From: Pseudomonas paracarnis
GTDB taxonomy: Bacteria > Pseudomonadota > Gammaproteobacteria > Pseudomonadales > Pseudomonadaceae
Direction: 5' to 3'
Length of the DNA stretch: 64,000 nucleotides
Assembly: GCF_904063055.1 (NCBI RefSeq)
Contig: NZ_CAJFCN010000018.1
Location: 1 to 64,000, forward strand
Both the position numbers and the translations under genes were made by a program. Positions 24,589 to 33,409 of the stretch are shown one piece after another. Every line of letters begins with the position of its first letter. Positions within the stretch are counted from its first letter, which is position 1. Below the pieces are notes generated by a model. The model was not told where the DNA came from and made no database searches. It worked only from the letters and a program-made list of their open reading frames with translations.

Positions 24589-24602
24589 GTTGCGTCGAAC
24601 AA

Positions 24603-25628
24603 TCAGTCGAACACACCGAAGGTCATGTAGCTGAACCACGAGCGGTCCTGGTTGTTGCCCAGGGCTTGCGGCTCTTCTTCTTCGATCACGTCACCGTTCT
24701 CGTCGTGCGGCTTGAGATCCGAAGGAATAGCGTCCTTGGCGTCCTGGTACATCTTGATCACGTCCTGGTTGGCGCGAGTTTCACCCGGCGGCAGTGGTGG
24801 ACGGGACTCGATCAGGCCCAGGGTGTACTTGCTCAGCCACGAACGGTTGTCCGCTTCGGCAACCTGAGGCACGAACTGGCCATCTTTCAGGCTAGGGTGG
24901 TCGGGGTAGTTGAGCTTCAGGGTTTCCAGGCTGGTCGTCGCCAGTGTGTCCAGGTGCAGACGCTGGTAAGCCTCGGTCATCACGGCCAGGCCGTCACCCA
25001 CGGACGGGGTTTCCTGGAAGTTTTCCACCACGTAGCGGCCACGGTTGGCGGCGGCCACATAAGCCTGACGGGTCAGGTAGTAGTGGGCCACGTGGATCTC
25101 GTACGAAGCCAGCAGGTTGCGCAAGTAGATCATGCGCTGCTTGGCGTCCGGCGCGTAGCGGCTGTTGGGGTAGCGGCTGGTCAGCTGGGCGAACTCGTTA
25201 TAGGAGTCGCGCGCAGCACCCGGGTCGCGCTTGGTCATGTCCAGCGGCAGGAAGCGCGCCAGCAGGCCAACATCCTGGTCGAACGAGGTCAGGCCCTTCA
25301 TGTAGTAGGCGTAGTCCACGTTCGGGTGCTGCGGGTGCAGGCGGATGAAACGCTCGGCAGCGGACTTGGCAGCTTCCGGCTCGGCGTTCTTGTAGTTGGC
25401 GTAGATCAGCTCAAGCTGGGCCTGGTCGGCATAGCGGCCGAACGGGTAACGCGACTCCAATGCCTTCAGCTTCGCTGTGGCGCTGGTGAAGCTATTATTG
25501 TCCAAGTCTGTCTGAGCTTGCTGGTACAGCTCGACTTCGCTCAGGTTTTCGTCGACGACGTCCTTTGTTGACGAGCAAGCAGCAGTCATGGCGAGGATGG
25601 CGATCAGCAGCAGGTGTTTCACTTGCAT
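24603..25628 (-). CDS. bamD: outer membrane assembly lipoprotein BamD (ComL)
   Basis: Essential lipoprotein of the BAM complex that folds beta-barrel proteins into the outer membrane. The 341-residue product has a lipoprotein signal ending ...AMTAAC (lipid-modified Cys18) and then tetratricopeptide-like helical repeats, including ELYQQAQTDLDNNSFTSA and LESRYPFGRYADQAQLELIY. The C-terminus is longer and acidic (VIEEEEP) compared with E. coli BamD, as usual in Pseudomonas. ATG at 25628 is followed directly by the signal. It is divergent from rluD. Confidence 0.96.
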   Translation of the reverse strand: MQVKHLLLIAILAMTAACSSTKDVVDENLSEVELYQQAQTDLDNNSFTSATAKLKALESRYPFGRYADQAQLELIYANYKNAEPEAAKSAAERFIRLHPQHPNVDYAYYMKGLTSFDQDVGLLARFLPLDMTKRDPGAARDSYNEFAQLTSRYPNSRYAPDAKQRMIYLRNLLASYEIHVAHYYLTRQAYVAAANRGRYVVENFQETPSVGDGLAVMTEAYQRLHLDTLATTSLETLKLNYPDHPSLKDGQFVPQVAEADNRSWLSKYTLGLIESRPPLPPGETRANQDVIKMYQDAKDAIPSDLKPHDENGDVIEEEEPQALGNNQDRSWFSYMTFGVFD

Positions 25629-25777
25629 GGCGGCTTGCGTCCCTATGACGGCCGCTGTCTTGGGCGGGGCCGTCCTGTTATGATGAGCGCCCCGTTGAAA
25701 GCCTCGGGGCAAAAGACGCCGTATTTAACCACAAGCGCGCAGCCGAAACCAAAGGCTACGCCACGCCTAGTCTGAGC

Positions 25778-26740
25778 ATGTCCGATAAAATTGAACTTCG
25801 CGCAGAGGTGCCGTCCGAATTGGGCGGCCAACGCCTCGATCAAGTCGCCGCACAATTATTCGCTGAGCACTCGCGCTCGCGCCTTTCCGCCTGGATCAAA
25901 GACGGCCGCCTGACTGTGGATGGAGCGGTTATCCGCCCGCGAGACATAGTCCATGGCGGTGCGATTCTTGAGCTGACTGCCGAGCAGGAAGCCCAGGGAG
26001 AATGGGTTGCCCAGGACATCGAGCTGGATATCGTCTATGAAGACGACGACATCCTGGTCATCAACAAACCCGCAGGCCTGGTGGTTCACCCGGCCGCCGG
26101 GCACACTGATGGCACCTTGCTCAATGCCCTGTTGCACCACGTGCCGGACATCATCAATGTGCCGCGCTGCGGCATTGTTCACCGTCTGGACAAGGACACC
26201 ACCGGCCTTATGGTGGTGGCCAAGACCATTCAGGCGCAGACGCAACTGGTTACGCAATTGCAGAGCCGGAGCGTCAGCCGCATCTATGAGTGCATTGTGA
26301 TCGGCGTCGTTGTGGCCGGTGGCAAAATCAACGCACCCATTGGTCGTCACGGCCAGCAGCGCCAGCGTATGGCGGTGATGGAAGGTGGCAAGCAGGCCGT
26401 CAGCCACTACCGTGTGCTGGAGCGTTTCCGTTCCCACACCCATGTGCGGGTCAAGCTGGAAACCGGGCGTACCCACCAGATTCGCGTGCACATGGCGCAC
26501 ATCAACTTCCCGTTGGTCGGCGACCCGGCCTACGGTGGCCGCTTCCGTATTCCGCCGGCGGCCAGCCAGACCATGGTTGAGTCGCTCAAGACGTTCCCGC
26601 GCCAGGCACTGCATGCGCGCTTCCTGGAACTGGATCATCCGACGAGCGGTAAGCGCATGAGCTGGGAATCGCCACTGCCAGACGATCTGGTCTGGCTGCT
26701 GTCGCTGCTCAAGCAAGATCGCGAGGCGTTTGTCGGATGA
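25778..26740 (+). CDS. rluD: 23S rRNA pseudouridine(1911/1915/1917) synthase
   Basis: Modifies three uridines in helix 69 of 23S rRNA. The 320-residue protein has an N-terminal S4 RNA-binding domain (about 10-75, GGQRLDQVAAQLFAEHSRSR) and the catalytic RluA-type domain with HRLDKDTTGLMVVAKT (catalytic Asp in RLDKDT) and ETGRTHQIRVHMAHI. It overlaps pgeF by 4 bp and is divergent from bamD, as in other gammaproteobacteria. Confidence 0.97.
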   Translation: MSDKIELRAEVPSELGGQRLDQVAAQLFAEHSRSRLSAWIKDGRLTVDGAVIRPRDIVHGGAILELTAEQEAQGEWVAQDIELDIVYEDDDILVINKPAGLVVHPAAGHTDGTLLNALLHHVPDIINVPRCGIVHRLDKDTTGLMVVAKTIQAQTQLVTQLQSRSVSRIYECIVIGVVVAGGKINAPIGRHGQQRQRMAVMEGGKQAVSHYRVLERFRSHTHVRVKLETGRTHQIRVHMAHINFPLVGDPAYGGRFRIPPAASQTMVESLKTFPRQALHARFLELDHPTSGKRMSWESPLPDDLVWLLSLLKQDREAFVG

Positions 26741-27462
26741 GTGACTGGCTGATACCTGACTGGCCCGCGCCGGCTCGGGTAAAAGCCTGCGTCACCACCC
26801 GTGCGGGCGGCGTCAGCCTGGCGCCGTTCGACAGCCTCAACCTGGGCGATCATGTCGAGGACAGCCTCGAGGCCGTCCTTGAGAATCGCCGTCGCCTGAG
26901 TGAGGCCTTCGATATCCAGCCTGCCTGGTTGCGTCAAGTCCATGGTACTCGCGTGGTTGAGGCCGATCCGGGCCGTACTGTCGAGGCTGACGGTAGTTGG
27001 ACCAGCACCGCTGGCATCGCCTGCACAGCCATGACCGCTGATTGCCTGCCTGCGCTGTTCTGTGATCGAGCGGGCACCCGGGTTGCCGCAGCCCATGCCG
27101 GTTGGCGTGGTTTGGCGGCCGGCGTGCTGGAGGCCGCTTTCGAAAGCCTGGATAGCGCACCCGAAGACGTTCTGGTCTGGCTCGGCCCTGCCATAGGCCC
27201 ACAAGCCTTTGAGGTCGGCCCGGAAGTGCGTGAGGTGTTCATGCAGCAACTGCCGGCCACCGCTGAAGCCTTTGTTCCCAGCCACAACCCTGGTAAGTAC
27301 ATGGCCGACATTTACCAGCTGGCGCGCCTGCGTCTGGCCGCGCGCGGTGTTAGCGCTGTGTATGGTGGCGGTTTGTGCACTGTGACCGACCCGCGTTTCT
27401 TTTCTTATCGCCGAAGCCCACATACGGGCCGATTCGCCTCCCTTATCTGGCTTGAACGCTAG
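26737..27462 (+). CDS. pgeF: peptidoglycan editing factor PgeF (YfiH family)
   Basis: Multicopper-polyphenol-oxidase-like protein of 241 residues. In E. coli the homologue removes wrong amino acids from peptidoglycan precursors. The conserved metal ligands are visible in QVHGTRVVEAD, TAMTADCLPALF and AAAHAGWRGLAAGVLEA, and the ATG overlaps the rluD stop in ATGA. Older annotations call the family laccase-like. Confidence 0.95.
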   Translation: MSDWLIPDWPAPARVKACVTTRAGGVSLAPFDSLNLGDHVEDSLEAVLENRRRLSEAFDIQPAWLRQVHGTRVVEADPGRTVEADGSWTSTAGIACTAMTADCLPALFCDRAGTRVAAAHAGWRGLAAGVLEAAFESLDSAPEDVLVWLGPAIGPQAFEVGPEVREVFMQQLPATAEAFVPSHNPGKYMADIYQLARLRLAARGVSAVYGGGLCTVTDPRFFSYRRSPHTGRFASLIWLER

Positions 27463-27492
27463 ACTGTCCTGATCTGTATCAACCGTCCGCCG

Positions 27493-27521
27493 CTTGAAAC
27501 GCCCAGAATCCACCCCATCTA
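27493..27521 (+). promoter_or_regulatory. sigma-32-type heat-shock promoter of clpB
   Basis: CTTGAAA (27493-27499) and CCCCATCTA (27513-27521) are separated by 13 bp, an excellent match to the RpoH consensus. It lies about 75 bp before the clpB ATG, in the right orientation. Confidence 0.85.
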
Positions 27522-27597
27522 TAAGGGTATCTGGCAGGTTTCTTCATTCAGGATGTGTTTGTTCATAGCTCCGGCCTGCTCAAAAGGAAGGTGACTA

Positions 27598-30162
27598 ATG
27601 CGTATTGATCGTTTAACCAGCAAATTACAGTTGGCATTGTCCGACTCTCAATCTTTGGCAGTGGGCCTCGACCACCCGGCCATCGAACCTGCACACTTGA
27701 TGCAGGCACTCCTGGAACAGCAGGGTGGCTCTATCAAACCCTTGCTGATGCAGGTGGGCTTTGACGTCAACAGCCTGCGCAAGGAGTTGAGCAAAGAGCT
27801 CGACCAACTGCCGAAAATCCAGAATCCCACCGGGGACGTGAATATGTCCCAGGATCTGGCGCGCCTGCTCAACCAGGCCGACCGCCTGGCCCAGCAGAAA
27901 GGTGACCAGTTCATCTCCAGTGAATTGGTGTTGCTCGCCGCCATGGACGACAACAGCAAGCTCGGCAAGTTGTTGCTGGGCCAGGGCGTGAGCAAAAAGG
28001 CCCTGGAAAACGCCATCAACAACCTGCGTGGCGGCGAAGCGGTGAACGACCCCAACCACGAGGAGTCGCGCCAGGCCCTGGACAAATACACCGTCGACCT
28101 GACCAAGCGTGCCGAAGAAGGCAAGCTGGACCCGGTGATTGGCCGTGACGACGAAATCCGTCGCACCATTCAGGTATTGCAACGTCGCACCAAGAACAAC
28201 CCGGTGTTGATCGGTGAACCTGGCGTGGGTAAAACCGCGATTGCCGAGGGCCTGGCTCAGCGCATCATTAATGGTGAAGTGCCGGACGGCCTCAAAGGCA
28301 AGCGCCTGCTGTCTCTGGATATGGGCTCGCTGATTGCCGGAGCCAAGTTCCGGGGTGAGTTCGAAGAGCGTTTGAAATCCTTGCTTAACGAATTGTCGAA
28401 GCAGGAAGGGCAGATCATTCTGTTTATCGACGAATTGCACACCATGGTCGGCGCCGGTAAGGGCGAAGGCTCCATGGACGCCGGCAATATGCTCAAGCCC
28501 GCCTTGGCGCGGGGTGAGTTGCACTGCGTCGGTGCAACTACGCTTAACGAATACCGTCAGTACATCGAAAAGGACGCAGCCCTTGAGCGTCGCTTCCAGA
28601 AAGTTCTGGTGGAAGAACCCAGCGAAGAAGACACCATCGCGATCCTGCGGGGCCTGAAAGAGCGCTATGAGGTCCACCATAAGGTGGCTATTACCGACGG
28701 TGCGATCATCGCGGCGGCCAAGTTGAGCCATCGCTATATCACTGATCGTCAGTTGCCGGACAAGGCTATCGACCTGATCGACGAAGCGGCCAGCCGCATC
28801 CGTATGGAGATCGATTCCAAGCCGGAAGTGCTTGATCGCCTGGATCGGCGCCTGATTCAACTGAAAGTCGAATCCCAGGCGCTGAAGAAAGAAGAAGACG
28901 AAGCGGCCAAGAAGCGTCTGGAAAAACTCCAGGAAGAAATTGTTCGCCTGGAACGCGAGTATTCGGACCTCGAAGAAATCTGGACCTCGGAAAAAGCCGA
29001 AGTACAGGGTTCGGCGCAGATCCAGCAAAAGATCGAGCAGTCCCGTCAGGAACTGGAAGCGGCGCGCCGTAAAGGCGACCTGAACCGCATGGCCGAGTTG
29101 CAGTACGGGGTGATCCCGGACCTGGAGCGCAGCCTGCAGATGGTTGACCAGCACGGCAAGCCTGAGAACCAGTTGCTGCGCAGCAAGGTGACCGAGGAAG
29201 AAATTGCCGAAGTGGTCTCCAAGTGGACCGGTATTCCCGTGTCGAAGATGCTCGAAGGCGAGCGCGACAAGTTGCTGAAGATGGAAAGCCTGTTGCATCA
29301 GCGCGTCATCGGCCAGGAAGAGGCAGTGGTGGCGGTGTCCAACGCGGTACGGCGTTCCCGGGCAGGTTTGTCCGACCCGAACCGTCCAAGCGGCTCGTTC
29401 ATGTTCCTCGGCCCAACCGGTGTGGGTAAGACCGAGTTGTGCAAGGCCCTGGCCGAGTTCCTCTTTGATACTGAAGAGGCCATGGTGCGGATCGATATGT
29501 CCGAATTCATGGAGAAACACTCGGTGGCTCGTCTGATCGGTGCGCCACCAGGCTATGTGGGGTACGAAGAGGGCGGTTATCTGACCGAAGCCGTACGGCG
29601 CAAGCCTTACTCGGTGATCCTGCTGGATGAGGTCGAGAAGGCGCACCCGGATGTGTTCAACATCTTGCTGCAGGTGCTGGAAGATGGTCGCTTGACGGAC
29701 AGCCACGGGCGCACGGTGGACTTCCGCAATACGGTGATCGTGATGACCTCCAACCTGGGCTCGGCTCAGATCCAGGAATTGGTGGGTGATCGTGAAGCCC
29801 AGCGTGCGGCGGTGATGGATGCGTTGACCACGCACTTCCGTCCGGAATTCATCAACCGGGTCGACGAAGTGGTGATCTTCGAGCCTCTGGCGCGGGATCA
29901 GATCGCGGGCATTACCGAAATTCAGTTGGGCCGCCTGCGTAGCCGTCTGGCTGAGCGCGAGTTGGACCTGGAGTTGAGCAGCGAAGCGTTGGACAAGCTG
30001 ATCGCGGTCGGTTACGACCCAGTGTATGGCGCACGGCCACTCAAACGTGCGATCCAGCGCTGGATCGAGAACCCACTGGCGCAGCTGATCCTGTCGGGCA
30101 GCTTTATGCCTGGCACCCGCGTCACGGCGACGGTGAAAGACGACGAAATCGTCTTCCATTAA
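27598..30162 (+). CDS. clpB: ATP-dependent disaggregase ClpB
   Basis: Hexameric Hsp100 chaperone that resolubilises aggregated proteins with DnaK. The 854-residue protein has an N-terminal Clp-repeat domain, a first AAA+ domain with Walker A GEPGVGKT (about 206-213), a middle coiled coil (about 405-525, rich in E/K/R), and a second AAA+ domain with GPTGVGKT (about 604-611) and Walker B SVILLDEVEKAHPD. Length is typical. It is a single gene behind a sigma-32 promoter and before a strong terminator. Confidence 0.98.
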   Translation: MRIDRLTSKLQLALSDSQSLAVGLDHPAIEPAHLMQALLEQQGGSIKPLLMQVGFDVNSLRKELSKELDQLPKIQNPTGDVNMSQDLARLLNQADRLAQQKGDQFISSELVLLAAMDDNSKLGKLLLGQGVSKKALENAINNLRGGEAVNDPNHEESRQALDKYTVDLTKRAEEGKLDPVIGRDDEIRRTIQVLQRRTKNNPVLIGEPGVGKTAIAEGLAQRIINGEVPDGLKGKRLLSLDMGSLIAGAKFRGEFEERLKSLLNELSKQEGQIILFIDELHTMVGAGKGEGSMDAGNMLKPALARGELHCVGATTLNEYRQYIEKDAALERRFQKVLVEEPSEEDTIAILRGLKERYEVHHKVAITDGAIIAAAKLSHRYITDRQLPDKAIDLIDEAASRIRMEIDSKPEVLDRLDRRLIQLKVESQALKKEEDEAAKKRLEKLQEEIVRLEREYSDLEEIWTSEKAEVQGSAQIQQKIEQSRQELEAARRKGDLNRMAELQYGVIPDLERSLQMVDQHGKPENQLLRSKVTEEEIAEVVSKWTGIPVSKMLEGERDKLLKMESLLHQRVIGQEEAVVAVSNAVRRSRAGLSDPNRPSGSFMFLGPTGVGKTELCKALAEFLFDTEEAMVRIDMSEFMEKHSVARLIGAPPGYVGYEEGGYLTEAVRRKPYSVILLDEVEKAHPDVFNILLQVLEDGRLTDSHGRTVDFRNTVIVMTSNLGSAQIQELVGDREAQRAAVMDALTTHFRPEFINRVDEVVIFEPLARDQIAGITEIQLGRLRSRLAERELDLELSSEALDKLIAVGYDPVYGARPLKRAIQRWIENPLAQLILSGSFMPGTRVTATVKDDEIVFH

Positions 30163-30184
30163 GGCCTGCGCTTGGCGCAACCAG

Positions 30185-30216
30185 AGAAGGCCCCGCATTG
30201 CGGGGCCTTTTTTTTC
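30185..30216 (+). terminator. intrinsic terminator of clpB
   Basis: AAGGCCCCGC, loop ATT, GCGGGGCCTT followed by eight T: a strong terminator 25 bases after the stop. Confidence 0.92.
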
Positions 30217-30225
30217 GATAGGGCG

Positions 30226-30254
30226 TTGAACTGTAAGGCAAAGGCTTGTAAAGT
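30226..30254 (+). promoter_or_regulatory. upstream sigma-70 promoter of the tRNA cluster
   Basis: TTGAAC (30226-30231) and TAAAGT (30249-30254), spaced 17 bp, followed by the G/C-rich stretch GCGCCCCGC. Transcripts would run about 200 nt before the first tRNA. Confidence 0.5.
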
Positions 30255-30347
30255 GCGCCCCGCAGCAACGTCAGCCCACGGGTTTCTTCTCCCCAAGAAG
30301 AAATCAGAAAGAAGCGCAAATCATTGTCTTAAAAGCAATTTAAAGGG

Positions 30348-30375
30348 TTGACAGGGGTTTTTAAGATTGTAGAAT
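30348..30375 (+). promoter_or_regulatory. proximal sigma-70 promoter of the tRNA cluster
   Basis: Consensus TTGACA (30348-30353) and TAGAAT (30370-30375), 16 bp apart, followed by a GCGCGCC discriminator typical of stringently controlled stable-RNA genes. Confidence 0.75.
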
Positions 30376-30457
30376 AGCGCGCCTCAGAGACGCTAACGTA
30401 GCGATACGGACAGGGTCGAAGAGGAAGCAACACAGCAGTAACTTTGAAATATGTAGT

Positions 30458-30533
30458 TCCGTGATAGCTCAGTCGGTAGAGCAAATGACTGTTAATCATT
30501 GGGTCCCAGGTTCGAGTCCTGGTCACGGAGCCA
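30458..30533 (+). tRNA. tRNA-Asn (GTT)
   Basis: 76 nt with acceptor stem TCCGTGA/TCACGGA, D-arm AGCTCAGTCGGTAGAGC, anticodon GTT in ACTGTTAATC, T-arm with GGTTCGAGTCC, and encoded CCA. Confidence 0.97.
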
Positions 30534-30542
30534 ATTTCAAAC

Positions 30543-30619
30543 CGGGGTATAGCGCAGTCCGGTAGCGCGCCTGCTTTGGGAGCAGGATGTCGGGAGTTCG
30601 AATCCCCCTACCCCGACCA
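30543..30619 (+). tRNA. tRNA-Pro (TGG), first copy
   Basis: 77 nt with acceptor CGGGGTA/TACCCCG, anticodon TGG in CTTTGGGAG, T-loop TTCGAAT and encoded CCA. Identical to the copy at 30795. Confidence 0.97.
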
Positions 30620-30624
30620 TATTT

Positions 30625-30700
30625 GGGTCGTTAGCTCAGTTGGTAGAGCAGTTGGCTTTTAACCAATTGGTCGTAGGTTCGAATCCCACACGACCCACCA
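30625..30700 (+). tRNA. tRNA-Lys (TTT)
   Basis: 76 nt with acceptor GGGTCGT/ACGACCC, anticodon TTT in GCTTTTAACC, T-loop TTCGAAT and encoded CCA. Confidence 0.97.
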
Positions 30701-30764
30701 TTTTTGAGACCAGTTAACGCTGGAATCGAATCTTAAGATCAGAGGCCAAAAGCGCTGATCGGAG

Positions 30765-30789
30765 AAGGCGACTGAAAGGTCGCCTTTTT
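30765..30789 (+). terminator. intrinsic terminator inside the tRNA cluster
   Basis: AAGGCGAC, loop TGAAAG, GTCGCCTTTTT between tRNA-Lys and the second tRNA-Pro. It should end most Asn-Pro-Lys transcripts before the last tRNA. Confidence 0.75.
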
Positions 30790-30794
30790 ATTAC

Positions 30795-30871
30795 CGGGGT
30801 ATAGCGCAGTCCGGTAGCGCGCCTGCTTTGGGAGCAGGATGTCGGGAGTTCGAATCCCCCTACCCCGACCA
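30795..30871 (+). tRNA. tRNA-Pro (TGG), second copy
   Basis: 77 nt identical to the copy at 30543, with a few matching flanking bases on both sides (ACC before, ATATT after overlapping the CCA), suggesting recent duplication. Followed by its own terminator. Confidence 0.96.
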
Positions 30872-30875
30872 TATT

Positions 30876-30912
30876 AAAAATCCCCGTATCGAAAGATACG
30901 GGGATTTTTTTT
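30876..30912 (+). terminator. intrinsic terminator of the second tRNA-Pro
   Basis: AAATCCCCGTATC, loop GAAA, GATACGGGGATTT followed by a T-run. The A-run before it allows bidirectional use. Confidence 0.92.
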
Positions 30913-30947
30913 GTGCTCGTAAATTCTGAACTCACCGCAAAATAAAG

Positions 30948-31034
30948 TGAGAGCGGGCTTGCTCGCGAATGCGCTGTGTCAGTCAGTACATCTGTGACTG
31001 AACCACCGTATTCGCGAGCAAGCCCGCTCCCACA
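30948..31034. repeat. REP doublet of the GCGGGCTTGCTCGCGAAT type
   Basis: GTGAGAGCGGGCTTGCTCGCGAAT and the inverted ATTCGCGAGCAAGCCCGCTCCCAC, with a TCAGTCAGTACATCTGTGAC-type inner palindrome. It lies between the tRNA cluster and the convergent NADH dehydrogenase gene. Confidence 0.8.
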
Positions 31035-31063
31035 TTTGCCAGGCCTCCTTCGAGACCAGGTTG

Positions 31064-32362
31064 TTAGTGCAATTTAAGGCGTGGCTCGGTGCCGCGGCCG
31101 ATCTTGCTGCCCAGCATCAGCATCGCCGTGCGGAAGAACCCATATAGCGCCATCTGGTGCATGCGGTACAGCGACACGTAGAACATCCGCGCCAGCCAGC
31201 CTTCCAGCATCACACTGCCCGTCAGATTGCCCATCAGGTTACCCACCGCGGAAAAGCGCGACAGCGAGATCAGCGAGCCGTAGTCGGTGTACGTGTAGGT
31301 CGGCAGCTCCTTGCCTTCGATTCGTAGCTTCAGCGACTTGGCGAGCAATGAGGCCTGTTGGTGAGCCGCTTGGGCCCGTGGCGGTACATTGCGGTCGGTG
31401 CCCGGCTGCGGGCAGGCGGCGCAATCACCAAAGGCGAAGATATTTTCGTCGCGGGTTGTTTGCAGGGTTTGCAGGACTTGCAGCTGGTTGATGCGGTTGG
31501 TTTCCAGGCCGTCGATGTCCTTGAGGAAACCGGGGGCGCGGATACCGGCCGCCCAGACCTTGAGGCTGGCCGGAATCACCTGGCCGCTGCTGGTGATCAA
31601 GGCGTCGGCAGTTACTTCACTGACCGCCGAGTTGGTCAGTACCGTCACCCCTAGTTTCTCCAGGGTCTTGTGCACTGGCCCACCGATCCGCTCCGGCAGT
31701 GCAGGTAATACCCGCGGGCCGGCTTCGATCAGGGTGATGTGCATGTTTTCTGGCTTGATACGGTCAAGGCCATAGGCAGCCAGTTCATGGGCGGCGTTAT
31801 GCAGCTCGGCGGCCAGCTCGACCCCGGTGGCACCGGCGCCCACGATGGCGACGCTGATCTGTTCAACGGCGTCGGTCTGTCCGGCATGGGCGCGCAGGTA
31901 GTGGTTGAGCAGTTGCTGATGGAAGCGCTCGGCCTGCTTGCGGGTATCGAGGAACAGGCAATGTTGCGCTGCGCCCTCAGTGCCGAAGTCGTTGGTAGTG
32001 CTGCCTACCGCAATCACCAGGCTGTCATAGCCCAGCACGCGGGCAGGCACCAGTTCGCGGCCTTCTTCGTCGAGGGTTGCGGCCAGCTGGATTTTTTTCT
32101 GCTCACGGTCAAGCCCGCTCATGCGCCCTAGCTGGAACTCGAAGTGGTTCCATTTCGCCTGGGCAACATAGTTGAGTTCGTCTTCAGAGGAGTTCAGTGA
32201 GCCGGCCGCCACTTCGTGCAGTAACGGCTTCCAGATGTGGGTCAGGTTGGTGTCGACCAGCGTGATGCTGGCCTTGCCACGCTTGCCCAGAGTCTTACCC
32301 AGGCGGGTAGCCAACTCCAGGCCGCCGGCACCGCCGCCGACGATAATAATACGATGGGTCAT
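31064..32362 (-). CDS. ndh: type II NADH dehydrogenase (NDH-2)
   Basis: Peripheral inner-membrane flavoprotein that passes electrons from NADH to quinone without pumping protons. The 432-residue product has an N-terminal FAD-binding motif IIIVGGGAGGLELATRLG, a second dinucleotide motif VAIVGAGATGVELAAELHN (about 167-185), the FAFGDCAACPQP flavin motif, and a C-terminal part with hydrophobic/amphipathic helices (ARMFYVSLYRMHQMALYGF) for membrane attachment. ATG at 32362 (MTHRIIIVGGG) was chosen over one five codons upstream. Confidence 0.93.
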   Translation of the reverse strand: MTHRIIIVGGGAGGLELATRLGKTLGKRGKASITLVDTNLTHIWKPLLHEVAAGSLNSSEDELNYVAQAKWNHFEFQLGRMSGLDREQKKIQLAATLDEEGRELVPARVLGYDSLVIAVGSTTNDFGTEGAAQHCLFLDTRKQAERFHQQLLNHYLRAHAGQTDAVEQISVAIVGAGATGVELAAELHNAAHELAAYGLDRIKPENMHITLIEAGPRVLPALPERIGGPVHKTLEKLGVTVLTNSAVSEVTADALITSSGQVIPASLKVWAAGIRAPGFLKDIDGLETNRINQLQVLQTLQTTRDENIFAFGDCAACPQPGTDRNVPPRAQAAHQQASLLAKSLKLRIEGKELPTYTYTDYGSLISLSRFSAVGNLMGNLTGSVMLEGWLARMFYVSLYRMHQMALYGFFRTAMLMLGSKIGRGTEPRLKLH

Positions 32363-32422
32363 GGGGATATCTCGCAAGGCTAAAAGAAATCGGAGCAGTT
32401 ACCCTCGCGAGCGCCAGGCGGC

Positions 32423-32596
32423 TCATAGCGTCAGGTAACTCAATAGGCGGCTCAGCGCACCGAGCCCGATTACCACGACCAGCACCACGCAGAGGAGCAG
32501 CCACGGCCGGAAAGGCTTGCGCTCGACTCTGTGCTGGGTAAGTCGCAGGTACTCTTCGACACGCTCTTGGTCATCGGGTTTCAGGCGGCTGGTCAT
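32423..32596 (-). CDS. DUF3094 family small membrane protein
   Basis: A 57-residue protein with a charged N-terminus (MTSRLKPDDQERVEEYL) and one C-terminal membrane helix (PWLLLCVVLVVVIGLGALS). It fits the DUF3094 family found next to ndh in Pseudomonas. Function unknown. It is 60 bases upstream of ndh on the same strand and may be in one transcript with it. Confidence 0.8.
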   Translation of the reverse strand: MTSRLKPDDQERVEEYLRLTQHRVERKPFRPWLLLCVVLVVVIGLGALSRLLSYLTL

Positions 32597-32650
32597 AAAG
32601 GCCTCGTCAGGTAGACGTTGCAAAGGGGCGCCACGTTACAGCCAGGGGCA

Positions 32651-33280
32651 TCAAAGGCTGATGCCGACATCAAACACTATGCTGCGGCCCAGGTTGTTGC
32701 GCAAGAAGTCCGGCGCGTCGGGATGTGCAAACAGCACCCTGGCAAAGGTTGGCCCCACCAGTGACAGCGAGCGCCAGCCTTGGCGCAGGTATTCGGTCGG
32801 CGGCGGAAAATGGCTGTTGAGGTCCAGCACTTCGCGTTTGAGGCTGGTAAACGCAATGAGGTCCAACTCCCCCAGGTCCATGCCGCGTTCTTTGTAGTTG
32901 TGGGCTTTTTTACGCAGTGTGGGGGCCAGGCGCAGCAGGAATTCATGGGCGGGAATGCGCCGTGGCTTGGCTTCGCGCCGTACCAGTTGGCTCAAGGAGA
33001 AAGCACTGCGCCTGCGCAGCAACTCATCGCGCCACTCGTCGTTCAGGCGACGGCCCTCGTCCAGCACAAAAAAGACCTCGAAGCTGGCGTCGCGAAACAA
33101 CACGTCGGGCGGCTCCTGGCCCGCAGCGTGAAACTCTTCGACGCGGTAGGGCACGTTCAAGCCTTGCAGCAGGCGCTGGCAGACCCAACGCTCACGCTCC
33201 CACTTGCGGGCATTGGACAGAAACGCATTGGCTTGTTCGGCTGCTACGGTGAGCAGGCGCAAATAATCTGAGTCATCCAT
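32651..33280 (-). CDS. DUF1780 family protein
   Basis: A 209-residue soluble protein with no signal or membrane segment. The pattern (ANAFLSNARKWERERWVC, FEVFFVLDEGRRLNDEWRDEL, RIPAHEFLLRLAPTLRKKAHNY) is that of the DUF1780 family, restricted mainly to Pseudomonas. An endonuclease-like fold has been suggested for relatives, but I see no secure catalytic motif. It may form a unit with the DUF3094 gene and ndh. Confidence 0.8.
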   Translation of the reverse strand: MDDSDYLRLLTVAAEQANAFLSNARKWERERWVCQRLLQGLNVPYRVEEFHAAGQEPPDVLFRDASFEVFFVLDEGRRLNDEWRDELLRRRSAFSLSQLVRREAKPRRIPAHEFLLRLAPTLRKKAHNYKERGMDLGELDLIAFTSLKREVLDLNSHFPPPTEYLRQGWRSLSLVGPTFARVLFAHPDAPDFLRNNLGRSIVFDVGISL

Positions 33281-33409
33281 AGTCGCAGCTTAGCGTTCAA
33301 ATGATGACCACAGGAAGTCTTGCCTTAAAAACGCGGGTGTAGAATGCTGATGTGGAGCAGGCCCAGGGACGAGGTGTGTGATGAGGTTTTTGGTAAAGGC
33401 AGAGCATCC

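Noticed and set aside
27625..30198. An 857-codon minus-strand frame opposite clpB
   Set aside because: Antisense shadow of ClpB; composition rich in Q, H, V and L with no recognisable domain or ribosome site.
30714..30935. Minus-strand frame over tRNA-Pro containing GGFELPTSCSQSRR
   Set aside because: Another tRNA antisense artefact commonly mis-annotated as a protein.
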